From the NCBI RefSeq assembly GCF_003416895.1, contig NZ_QVIO01000001.1, positions 558,001-622,000 on the forward strand: 64,000 nt of DNA, read 5' to 3'. Shown one piece after another: positions 42,155 to 49,742 of the stretch (its first letter is position 1; each line of letters starts with the position of its first letter). Source of the DNA: Duganella sp. BJB476 (lineage in GTDB: Bacteria; Pseudomonadota; Gammaproteobacteria; Burkholderiales; Burkholderiaceae_D). Both the position numbers and the translations under genes were made by a program. The notes beneath the pieces are model-generated. The model saw nothing but the letters and a program-made list of their open reading frames with translations, was not told the DNA's origin and did not search any database.

Positions 42155-43440
42155 GGCTGCGGCGCCGCGTTGCGGTGGCAGGCGCGCGCGTAGCGGGCCA
42201 GCACCTGGCCCACCTTGTGGCGCACCAGCGCGTCCGGGGTGGCGCGCAGCGCGCCGCTGCGCACCGCGGCCAGTTGTTCCGGCAGGTATTGGCTCAGCAG
42301 CGGCAAGGGCAGCGGCTGCGCCGCCAGGTTGGCGTGCAGCCGCGCCAGCGCGGCCTGCACCGGCGGCTCGTTCCAGTAGTAGCGGCTGCGGTCGCTGAGC
42401 GCGAACCCGCGCAGCAGGCGCAGCTGCGCCGGCCCGCCGGTGTAGTGCTTGTGCCAGTGGCGCGGCTGCTCCTGCATGCAGCGGTCCAGCACTTCCTCCA
42501 GATGCGAGCGCTGCTCGACGGGCACCAGCACCGCTTCGATCGCGGCCAGCGCGAAACTCGCTTCGCGCAGCGCATGGGTGGCGGCCGGGCCGACCTTGAG
42601 GATGGCGAAGTGGTCGCGCACCAGCGCATGCAGCGCCGCCTCCGACTGGTAGTCGGTGGAATGGGCCTCGTACACCAGCGGCTGGCCATGCAGCATGGCG
42701 GCCAGGCCGCTGGCCGCGGCCGGATCATAGTCCTGCACCTGGCTGTGGTCGAAATCCACGCCCGGCTGCACCACCAGCGCGATCACGCGCTGCCAGGCGT
42801 CGCCCAGCCCGCGTTCGGCAAACGCCAGCCGGTGCGCCGCCAGCGTGGCGGCCGCCGCTTCCGCGCGGGTGACCTGGACGCCGTTGCCGAGCGCGGCCTC
42901 GCCGCCGGGCAGCGGCACCTCGGTGCCGACCACATACACCGGCGGCGCCCGGCAGGCGGCCGCGGCCGCCTGCTCGGCCACGGCCGCCAGTTCGGCGGCG
43001 CGCGCCGCCACCAGCGCGTCGGGCAGGGGCAGCGGATCGCCGGCGCAGGCCATGCTGCAATCGAGGTGGAGCTTGCTGAAGCCGGCCTGCGCATAGGCGC
43101 TGATCAGGACCCGGGCGTGCCGCATCGCCAGCTCCGGCGGCAGGTGCTGCCAGCTGTTCGGGCCGAGGTGGTCGCCGCCCAGCAGCAGGCGCTCGGGCGG
43201 GAAGCCGGCCTGCTGCGCCAGCGCGTGCACGTAGGCGACGAAGTCGGCCGGCCGCATGCCGGTGTAGCCGCCGAACTGGTCGACCTGGTTGGAGGTGGCT
43301 TCGATCAGCAGCGGGCTGTCATGTTCGAGCGCGACGGCCATGGCGGCCAGCAGCACCTCGGCATTGGTGCAGCACACGCTGGCCAGGCCGACGTGCTGGC
43401 CGGCCTGGCGCGATTGGATGAGTTGGGACAGGATGGTCAT
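42148..43440 (-). CDS. agaZ: AgaZ/KbaZ/GatZ-like tagatose-bisphosphate aldolase subunit
   Basis: 430 residues from the ATG at 43440, which overlaps the ROK kinase stop (ATGA). The family signature is visible: VGLASVCCTNAEVLLAAMAVAL, LIEATSNQVDQFGGYTGMRP, LLLGGDHLGPNSWQ and FSKLHLDCSMACAGD. KbaZ, AgaZ and GatZ are the so-called non-catalytic subunits needed with KbaY/AgaY/GatY to split tagatose-1,6-bisphosphate; related proteins (UxaE) act as uronate epimerases. No catalytic partner gene is in this window, so an epimerase role is an alternative. Confidence 0.85.
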   Translation of the reverse strand: MTILSQLIQSRQAGQHVGLASVCCTNAEVLLAAMAVALEHDSPLLIEATSNQVDQFGGYTGMRPADFVAYVHALAQQAGFPPERLLLGGDHLGPNSWQHLPPELAMRHARVLISAYAQAGFSKLHLDCSMACAGDPLPLPDALVAARAAELAAVAEQAAAAACRAPPVYVVGTEVPLPGGEAALGNGVQVTRAEAAAATLAAHRLAFAERGLGDAWQRVIALVVQPGVDFDHSQVQDYDPAAASGLAAMLHGQPLVYEAHSTDYQSEAALHALVRDHFAILKVGPAATHALREASFALAAIEAVLVPVEQRSHLEEVLDRCMQEQPRHWHKHYTGGPAQLRLLRGFALSDRSRYYWNEPPVQAALARLHANLAAQPLPLPLLSQYLPEQLAAVRSGALRATPDALVRHKVGQVLARYARACHRNAAPQPC

Positions 43441-44387
43441 GCGTGCTCCGTAACAAGGTGGGTGCCGGCCTGGCGGGCCAGCAGGGCGGCGCCGCGGGCG
43501 CCGCCGGCGTCGCCGAACATCGGCGGCAGAATCGGCGGCGGCCGCAGGCCGCTCAGCAGGTGGGGCGCGATCGCGGCAGGCAGTTCGCGGTACAGGTGCG
43601 GCAGGCGCGACAGGCCGCCGCCCAGCACGATCACATGCGGATCGTAGGCCAGCACCAGGGTGGCGATGGCCGCGCCCAGCAGTTCCAGGTGCAGCGCATA
43701 CACCGCCTGCGCCGCGGCGTCGCCGGCCGCGCGGCGCTCGGCCAGTTGCGCCGCGCTGGCGCCGGCCTGGCCGGACAGGTGCTGGTGCAGCGCGCTCACG
43801 CCACGGCCGGACAGGTAGCGTTCCAGGCAGGCGCTGGCGCCGCAGCCGCAGGGCCACGGCGGCAAGCCATGGCGCGCCAGCAGCGCCGGCGCCAGCGGCC
43901 AGTGGCCCCACTCGCCGAGCACGCCCTGGCGGCCGGCCAGCAGCAGGCCGTCGGCGCAATAGCCGGCGCCGGCGCCGGTGCCGAGGATCAGGCCCAGCAT
44001 GCTGGGCTGGCCGGCGGCCGCGCCGCCGTGCGCTTCGGACAGGGCGAAGCACTGGCAGTCATTGCCCATGACCACGCCGCGCCGCAGTTGCGCGCGCAGC
44101 GCCGGCAGCAGCTGGCGGCCGCACAGCGCCGGCACATTGGTGCTCAGGTGGGCGCCGCTGGCGGCGTCGATGATGCCGGGGATGCCCAGGCCCAGCGGCG
44201 CGCACGTGCCGAGCTCGGCGTCGGCGGCCAGCACCAGCCCGGCCAGCGCCGCCAGCAAGGTGTCGAAGTCCTGGTGCGGGGTGGCGATGCGGCGCCGGTA
44301 CACCACCTGCAGCGCGGCGTCGCAGGCCACCAGTTCGATCTTGGTGCCGCCCAGGTCGATGCCGTAGAACAGCTCAGGGGGCCGCAT
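43437..44387 (-). CDS. ROK-family sugar kinase (N-acetylhexosamine kinase type)
   Basis: 316 residues. N-terminal ATP-binding motif YGIDLGGTKIELVA, the second motif LGLILGTGAGAGYCADG, the ROK signature around GEWGHWPL (a zinc-ligand histidine) and the zinc cysteine motif CGCGASACLERYLSG. It resembles NagK, which phosphorylates N-acetylglucosamine; next to AgaS, N-acetylgalactosamine is at least as likely. It overlaps agaS by 14 bp and the AgaZ-like gene by 4. Confidence 0.87.
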   Translation of the reverse strand: MRPPELFYGIDLGGTKIELVACDAALQVVYRRRIATPHQDFDTLLAALAGLVLAADAELGTCAPLGLGIPGIIDAASGAHLSTNVPALCGRQLLPALRAQLRRGVVMGNDCQCFALSEAHGGAAAGQPSMLGLILGTGAGAGYCADGLLLAGRQGVLGEWGHWPLAPALLARHGLPPWPCGCGASACLERYLSGRGVSALHQHLSGQAGASAAQLAERRAAGDAAAQAVYALHLELLGAAIATLVLAYDPHVIVLGGGLSRLPHLYRELPAAIAPHLLSGLRPPPILPPMFGDAGGARGAALLARQAGTHLVTEHA

Positions 44388-45501
44388 AGGGATACACCGT
44401 CACGCCCTGCACCACGCGGTTGACGCTGCCGTCCGGGAAGGGGTTGTCCGGCGTCAGCCCGAGGCGCATCGACTGGTGCAGCGCCAGCACCTGGGCAAAC
44501 AGCACGTAGACCGGGGCCCGCCAGCAATCGTCCAGCCAGGCCGCCTCCAGGTCGATGCAGTCGACCGCGCCGGCCAGGCCGTCGCGCCGCAATTCGTCCA
44601 GCAAGTCCTGCTGGTAGCGGCGCGCCTGCGGTTCGCTGCTGGAGAACAGGAACACCAGCGTGTCGGCGGTCAGCATGGCCTTGGGGCCGTGGCGGAAGCC
44701 GAGCGGCGAATTGGCCACCGCCAGGATGCGGCCGGCGCTCAGCTCCAGCACTTTCAGCGACGCCTCGCGCGCCAGCGCTTCCAGCGGGCCGCTGCCGAGG
44801 TAGACGATGCGGTCGGCGCTGCGCTGGCCCAGCGCCCGCCAGTTCTCGGCCTGCTGCGCCAGCCAGTGCGCCGCCAGCGCGGCCAGCTGGCCGATGCGCT
44901 CGGCGGCCTGCGCCGGCGCGGGGCGGCCCAGCAGGGCCAGCGCCGCCAGCAGCATGGTGCTGAAGCTGGAGGTCATGGCGAAGCCGCGGTCGCAGCTGGC
45001 CGGCGGCAGCAGCCAGGTCATGCTGTCGGCCTGGCCGGCGTTGGCGCGCGCCAGCTGGCCGTCGGCGCTGCAGGTGATGTTGAGGAACTGCGCGCCCGGC
45101 ACTTGGGCCCGCACCAGCTCGACCACGCCCTGGCTTTCCGGGCTGTTGCCGCTGCGCGCGAACGATACCACCAGCAGCGGCCGCCCGGCGCACAGGAATA
45201 GCGCCGGATGGGACAGCAGGGTGGTGCTGTGGATGGCGCGCACCTGGGCCGGCCAGGCCGCTTCCAGGCTGTCGGCCAGGATTTCGCCGATATAGGCCGA
45301 GGTGCCGGCGCCGGTCAGGATCACCTGGCCGCGCGGGTCGGCCAGCGTGGCCTCCAGCGTGGCGCGCCAGGCCGGCGGCAGCGCCAGCAACTGCTCGGCC
45401 AGCTGGCGCCAGACCGCCGGTTGCTGGGCGATTTCCTGCGCGGTGTGCAGGCCGCCGCAGGCGTCCCAGCGGGCGGTTTCCAGGGTGTGCAAATGAGTCA
45501 T
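44374..45501 (-). CDS. agaS: AgaS-like galactosamine-6-phosphate deaminase/isomerase (SIS)
   Basis: 375 residues with two SIS domains. The phosphosugar-binding loops are visible in VILTGAGTSAYIGEILAD, VSFARSGNSPESQGVVEL and VYLGSGPLEALAREASLKVLEL, with FRHGPKAML in the second. AgaS converts galactosamine-6-phosphate to tagatose-6-phosphate and ammonia. It heads a five-gene, fully overlapping operon: agaS, ROK kinase, agaZ, sugar porter, udh. AGGAAG lies seven bases before the ATG, with the operator-like GTTAACGTTATC directly upstream of that. No deacetylase or tagatose-6-phosphate kinase is seen in the window. Confidence 0.88.
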   Translation of the reverse strand: MTHLHTLETARWDACGGLHTAQEIAQQPAVWRQLAEQLLALPPAWRATLEATLADPRGQVILTGAGTSAYIGEILADSLEAAWPAQVRAIHSTTLLSHPALFLCAGRPLLVVSFARSGNSPESQGVVELVRAQVPGAQFLNITCSADGQLARANAGQADSMTWLLPPASCDRGFAMTSSFSTMLLAALALLGRPAPAQAAERIGQLAALAAHWLAQQAENWRALGQRSADRIVYLGSGPLEALAREASLKVLELSAGRILAVANSPLGFRHGPKAMLTADTLVFLFSSSEPQARRYQQDLLDELRRDGLAGAVDCIDLEAAWLDDCWRAPVYVLFAQVLALHQSMRLGLTPDNPFPDGSVNRVVQGVTVYPYAAP

Positions 45502-45516
45502 GGATGAGCTTCCTGT

Positions 45517-45528
45517 GTTAACGTTATC
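45517..45528. promoter_or_regulatory. LacI-type operator candidate (agaS operon)
   Basis: GTTAACGTTATC, identical to the site at 27485, centred about 21 bp before the agaS start codon and abutting its ribosome binding site, so it lies downstream of or within the promoter. Confidence 0.68.
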
Positions 45529-45542
45529 TTTTTTGGGCGATG

Positions 45543-45573
45543 AAAAATGGTGACGGGGCCGGCGCGGCCCCGT
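45543..45573 (-). terminator. terminator of the GH27 gene
   Basis: On the minus strand ACGGGGCC pairs with GGCCCCGT across a 5-nt loop, and TTTTT follows a few bases later. It separates GH27 from the agaS operon promoter. Confidence 0.75.
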
Positions 45574-45588
45574 GGTCTTGCTGCCTTA

Positions 45589-47535
45589 TCAGGAAGTGGT
45601 GATGGAGAAGATGCGCAGTGCCGGCTGGTTGGGCAAGGTAATGGAGATCACATTTTTTCCGCTAGGGAGCGGGAACTTGGCGTGCGAAAGGAAGTGGTTG
45701 CCGCTCGCTTGCGCCTTGGTTTGGGTGTTGCTGTAGCTCGTGATGCTGGCGCTGCTGTCGCCGAACGCGCCGGGGTTGACGGTTTGCCAGTCGGGGAAGC
45801 CGAGCGTGACGTTGGCGCTGCTGCCGTCGCTGTAGTTCAGCGTCAGCGTGCCGGAGAGGTCGCCGCCGTTCGAGGCGCCGAGGAAGCCGAGGTAGCTGCG
45901 GCCGACGGCGGAATACGCGATGGTCTGGCCGCGCGCCACGATGCTGTCGAGCTGGCCGGCGCCGCCGCCGACCCAGTTGGTGAAGGTCTGGCCGTTGATC
46001 GTGACGCTGCCGCCGGCCACCACGCCGGCCGCGGCGAGCGCGTCGGCGGAATAGCTGCCGCAGCTGCTGTCGAAGCAGGCGGCGGTGGAGGCGTCGTCGT
46101 CGCTGATCGAGGTGGCGTTGCGGGCCTGGCGCCAGGCGCTGTAGGCGTTCGAGCTCGGATGCAGGCGGTACAGCACGGCGCTGGTCGCCGGCACGCTGGC
46201 CGAGATGGCGCCGCCGCTGGTGGTGACGGCCTTGGACCACAGGTCGGTGAGGCTGAACTGGGTCGCCGAGCTGCCCACGGCCAAGCCGGTGGTGGCGATG
46301 GTCTGGGCGCTGCTGGACTTGTTCAACAGCAGCACGGCATAGTCGCCGTTGGCCAGCGGCTTGGCGAACACCGAGGTGTTGGCGTCGTTGACGATGCGCT
46401 TGCCCTGCGCGCCGATCTGGTCCTGGCTGATGGCGATGACGTCGGCGTTGCCGGCGTCACTGACCAATTGCGGGGTGAGCCCGGTGGTGACGCCGACCTT
46501 GATGTTGAGCGGCGCGGCCAGCACGGCCCAGATGCTGAACTCGGACTGGCCCTGGGCCGTGGTCAACGAACCCTTGCCCATGGCCAGCTGGTCGAGGTCG
46601 TTGAAGTGGCCGGCGCGGGCGTAGGCCGCGGCGCCGACCGCCTGGTCCACCGTGGTCAGCATCGCGGCCCAGGTGCTGCCGCCATTGTCGCCGCCGATGC
46701 GCCACTGTTGGGCGTACAAGGCCAGGCCGTTCAAGACCTTTTGGAACGCGGCGGTGCCGGTGGCGTTGTTGTTCCAGTTGAAGTAGGCGGCCGGCGACGG
46801 CGTCAGCACCATGTGGCTGCCGTACGCGCTGTTGGCGGCATCGACCGCCTGCGCGGTTTGACGATAGGCGTCGACCGCGATGGTGGCGTCGTTGTCGGTG
46901 GTGAGCGGCCAGCCGTTGGAGCTGTTGTTGATGTTGTAGCAGTAGTCGCTCTTGATATAGTCGACGCCCATGCTGGCGTAGTAGTTGGCGTCGCCGGTGA
47001 AGTAAGTGGGCCCGCTGGCGGCGTTCATCGCGGCGCCGCCATCGCAGGTCTTGCTGCCGCCGTCGGTGTAGATGCCGAACTTCAGTCCCTTGGAATGGAC
47101 ATAGTTGATGGTCGCCTGTATGCCCTGCGGGTACTTGCTCGGCGAGGCGATCTGGTGGCCGCTGGCGTCGCGGCCGCCGGCGCAGTTGGGCACCGCGGTC
47201 TTGGCCGTGTCCCAGTCGGTGCAATCGGTGCGGACCATCCAGTCGTCGTCGACCGCGACGATGTTCCAGCCCTTGGCCGCCAGTCCGGTGCTGGCCAGGC
47301 CATCGGCGACCTGGCGCACCAGGGTGTCGTTGGTCTCGCGCCACGAACCGGGGCGCACCACCATGCTCGGCACGCCCTGCAGGGTGTGGTCGGCGATATT
47401 GCCCGGCAGCGAAACGGCGTGCGCCGGCGTCGCGGCCGCCAGCGTGGCGAAACCGGACAGGGCGAGCTTCACGGCCAAACCGATGCTGTTCGGCTGGATG
47501 GCGTTGACTACTTGAGACATTTGGTTCGTGCGCAT
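45589..47535 (-). CDS. GH27 alpha-galactosidase / alpha-N-acetylgalactosaminidase
   Basis: 648 residues; AGGAT lies five bases before the ATG at 47535. A signal peptide ends at AHA (about residue 40). The (beta/alpha)8 barrel shows GWNIVAVDDDWM, GLKFGIYTDGGSKTC, the nucleophile D197 in YIKSDYCYN and the acid/base D313 in FNDLDQL (usually NDPD). A C-terminal domain of about 190 residues (from ISDDDASTAACF) looks like a carbohydrate-binding beta-sandwich. GH27 removes terminal alpha-galactose or alpha-GalNAc; beside agaS and a LacI-type regulon the GalNAc activity is attractive but unproven. Confidence 0.87.
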   Translation of the reverse strand: MRTNQMSQVVNAIQPNSIGLAVKLALSGFATLAAATPAHAVSLPGNIADHTLQGVPSMVVRPGSWRETNDTLVRQVADGLASTGLAAKGWNIVAVDDDWMVRTDCTDWDTAKTAVPNCAGGRDASGHQIASPSKYPQGIQATINYVHSKGLKFGIYTDGGSKTCDGGAAMNAASGPTYFTGDANYYASMGVDYIKSDYCYNINNSSNGWPLTTDNDATIAVDAYRQTAQAVDAANSAYGSHMVLTPSPAAYFNWNNNATGTAAFQKVLNGLALYAQQWRIGGDNGGSTWAAMLTTVDQAVGAAAYARAGHFNDLDQLAMGKGSLTTAQGQSEFSIWAVLAAPLNIKVGVTTGLTPQLVSDAGNADVIAISQDQIGAQGKRIVNDANTSVFAKPLANGDYAVLLLNKSSSAQTIATTGLAVGSSATQFSLTDLWSKAVTTSGGAISASVPATSAVLYRLHPSSNAYSAWRQARNATSISDDDASTAACFDSSCGSYSADALAAAGVVAGGSVTINGQTFTNWVGGGAGQLDSIVARGQTIAYSAVGRSYLGFLGASNGGDLSGTLTLNYSDGSSANVTLGFPDWQTVNPGAFGDSSASITSYSNTQTKAQASGNHFLSHAKFPLPSGKNVISITLPNQPALRIFSITTS

Positions 47536-47596
47536 ATTGATCCTCGGTGAAAAACTTGTTGGGTTTCAAATTTCCTGGATGATGAACCGGACAGGT

Positions 47597-47621
47597 GTTA
47601 ACGTTACCTGTTAACGTTAGC
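47597..47621. promoter_or_regulatory. tandem pair of LacI-type operator candidates (GH27 gene)
   Basis: GTTAACGTTACC (47597-47608) and GTTAACGTTAGC (47610-47621) lie 13 bp apart centre to centre, 62 bp before the GH27 start codon. It is the only doubled site in the region. The 160 bp from here to 47783 show no further gene. Confidence 0.65.
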
Positions 47622-47783
47622 ATATCAGCGTGAAAGCAAGCTGGTCAAGCTCGGTAATGGGGTTTAGCGCTGAAGCGTTGTTTCGGCGCGCGGGGCGCTG
47701 TCATCAAATGGTAAGCATTTGTCTCGCAAGGCGTCGTCGGCAGTCGACGCCATCCCTCAAGATGGTGGGATGGGAGGAGCACG

Positions 47784-49112
47784 ATGAAGACTATGGACGC
47801 CTTGTTGGAACAACCGCTGGCGCGCGCCGCCATTCTCGGCGAGCGCGGCGCCGGCCTGTCGCGCCGGCCGGGGCAGATCCTGTCGGCGGTGATCGTCCTG
47901 TGCGTGGTGCTCAACAGCGGCCAGACCTGGCTCGACTTCCGCGAAAACGAGCAAGTCACGGCGGCCCGGCTGGATGCCGGCGTCCGGCTGCTGGACAGCA
48001 CCATCACCGAGCGCTTCGCCGTCATGCGCAACGTGCTGGGCCAGATGGACGCCATCGTCGATACCGTCGACGACGGCGGCGCGCTGTCGGCGGACGGCCT
48101 GCGGCAACTGAAAAGCGTGGGCCTGGGACTGTCCACGCTGATGCCCGGCAGCGAGTTGGCGATCATCGCGCCGGACGGCGCCATCCTGGGCGAGACCGGT
48201 TTCCCGGTGTACAACGTGATACCCGACCTGCGTGCCATGCTGGCGCGGCCGCAGCGGCCCTCCGGCTCGATGCTGTTGCCGGGCCGCCGGGGGCAGGTGC
48301 TGGCGGTGCTGAAGCCCCATTGGAACCGGCATGGCGCCGTCACCGCCACGGTGTTCTTGATGGCGCCCCACACCATCATGCGGGACTGGGCCAGCCGGCT
48401 GGCGATGCTGCCGCATACCGAGGCGATGACGCTCGACGCCGGCGGCACGCTGCTGAGCGAATATCCGGGCAAGGGCGTGGTCGCGCCCAACCAGCGCCTG
48501 CCGGTCAACGGCCAGCCGGTGGCGGGCTACGAATCGGTGGCCTACATCGAGTCGCCGCGCGATGGCCTGACCCGCATGGTGGCGTTGCGCCGGATCGCGC
48601 CGCCCTGGTCGAGCGGCGCCGACTACTGGGTGGTGCAATACGGCCACGCCACTGGCGACTACCGCCAGGGCTGGCTGCGCAGTACCGTGCTGAACCTGAT
48701 CATCAGCGTCGCGCTGCTGGTGTTGCTCGCTTACTACCTGGCGGCCGAACGCCGCAACCGCATCGCGGCGGCGCGTGCCGCGCAGGCGCTGCGCCTGGTG
48801 CGCAAGGTGCTCGATACCATGCCGGCCCCGATGGCGCTGATCGACCGCGCCGACGGCAGCATCAGCATCGGCAACGCCAGCTTGCTGGAGCGCTTCGGCG
48901 CGGTGGCCAGCCAAGGCGATCCCGTCGTGCGCCTGTTTATGCAGGCGGCCGACTGGGGGGCGCTGACCGGCGCCGGCACGGTCGATGCCGTGCCGATGCT
49001 GGGCCGGTACGGCATGTTCCTGGCGCTGGCGCATTGCCAGGCGTTGACGGTGGAAGAATACGGCGTGCAACGTTATTGGCTGCTGTCGCTGATGGACGTC
49101 ACCGATCAGTAA
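47784..49112 (+). CDS. diguanylate cyclase, N-terminal sensor part (gene broken by in-frame stop)
   Basis: 442 residues, with GGGAGGAG just before the ATG. TM1 (about 33-50), an extracytoplasmic Cache-like sensor (about 51-295) and TM2 (about 298-318, LNLIISVALLVLLAYYLAAE) are followed by a PAS-like domain ending YWLLSLMDVTDQ. A TAA at 49110 then interrupts the frame. The same frame continues without gap as NRLAKLQDQAMRDPLTGLVN and a complete GGDEF domain to 49640. The original gene was therefore a membrane diguanylate cyclase of about 618 residues. The truncated product keeps the sensor but has no catalytic domain. Confidence 0.8.
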   Translation: MKTMDALLEQPLARAAILGERGAGLSRRPGQILSAVIVLCVVLNSGQTWLDFRENEQVTAARLDAGVRLLDSTITERFAVMRNVLGQMDAIVDTVDDGGALSADGLRQLKSVGLGLSTLMPGSELAIIAPDGAILGETGFPVYNVIPDLRAMLARPQRPSGSMLLPGRRGQVLAVLKPHWNRHGAVTATVFLMAPHTIMRDWASRLAMLPHTEAMTLDAGGTLLSEYPGKGVVAPNQRLPVNGQPVAGYESVAYIESPRDGLTRMVALRRIAPPWSSGADYWVVQYGHATGDYRQGWLRSTVLNLIISVALLVLLAYYLAAERRNRIAAARAAQALRLVRKVLDTMPAPMALIDRADGSISIGNASLLERFGAVASQGDPVVRLFMQAADWGALTGAGTVDAVPMLGRYGMFLALAHCQALTVEEYGVQRYWLLSLMDVTDQ

Positions 49113-49142
49113 AACCGCCTGGCGAAGCTGCAGGACCAGGCC

Positions 49143-49640
49143 ATGCGCGATCCGCTCACCGGACTGGTCAATCGGCGCGGCTTTGACGAGCAGGCGGTGC
49201 TGATGGCCGCCAATGCGACCCTGCACAACCGGCCGCTGGCGTTGCTGGCGCTGGACCTGGATCATTTCAAGCGCGTCAACGACACGTACGGGCATCTGGC
49301 CGGCGACCGCGTGCTGGCGGCGGTGGCCGACGCGGAGCGCAACACGCTGCGCGACAGCGACCTGCCGGCGCGGCTGGGCGGCGAGGAATTCGCGGTGCTG
49401 CTGCCCGACGTGCCGGCCGAGGCGGCGTGGCAGGCCGCCGAGCGGATCCGCAAGGCGATCGGCGCCATGGCGGTGCAGCTCGACGATGGACAGGCGCTGA
49501 CCCAGACCGTCAGCATCGGCATCGCCATGTTCAACCATGGCGATGCCGACCTGCAAGCCACGCAAGGCCGTGCCGACGCCGCGCTGTACCGCGCCAAGGC
49601 GTCGGGCCGCAACTGCTGCGCGGCCGACGACGCCGGCTAG
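49143..49640 (+). CDS. GGDEF domain, C-terminal part of the broken diguanylate cyclase
   Basis: 165 residues from an ATG in the same frame as the sensor part, 30 bp after its TAA stop. The GGDEF domain is complete: DPLTGLVNRRGFDE, LALDLDHFKRVNDTYGH, the active-site RLGGEEFAVLLP and the inhibitory RxxD motif (RDSD) five residues before it, then VSIGIAMF and AKASGRNCC. It makes c-di-GMP only if translated alone by re-initiation (a weak AGGA lies upstream) or by read-through of the stop. Without its sensor, dimerisation and control would be lost. Confidence 0.7.
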   Translation: MRDPLTGLVNRRGFDEQAVLMAANATLHNRPLALLALDLDHFKRVNDTYGHLAGDRVLAAVADAERNTLRDSDLPARLGGEEFAVLLPDVPAEAAWQAAERIRKAIGAMAVQLDDGQALTQTVSIGIAMFNHGDADLQATQGRADAALYRAKASGRNCCAADDAG

Positions 49641-49742
49641 CGGATCGCAAGTTGTTGCCGTTGAAGCGGACAGTTGCTTTGTCGCGCAGGAGCTGCCGGG
49701 GGTGTTATTCTTGACGGAACTTGTGGTGATCGGAGAGGGGCA

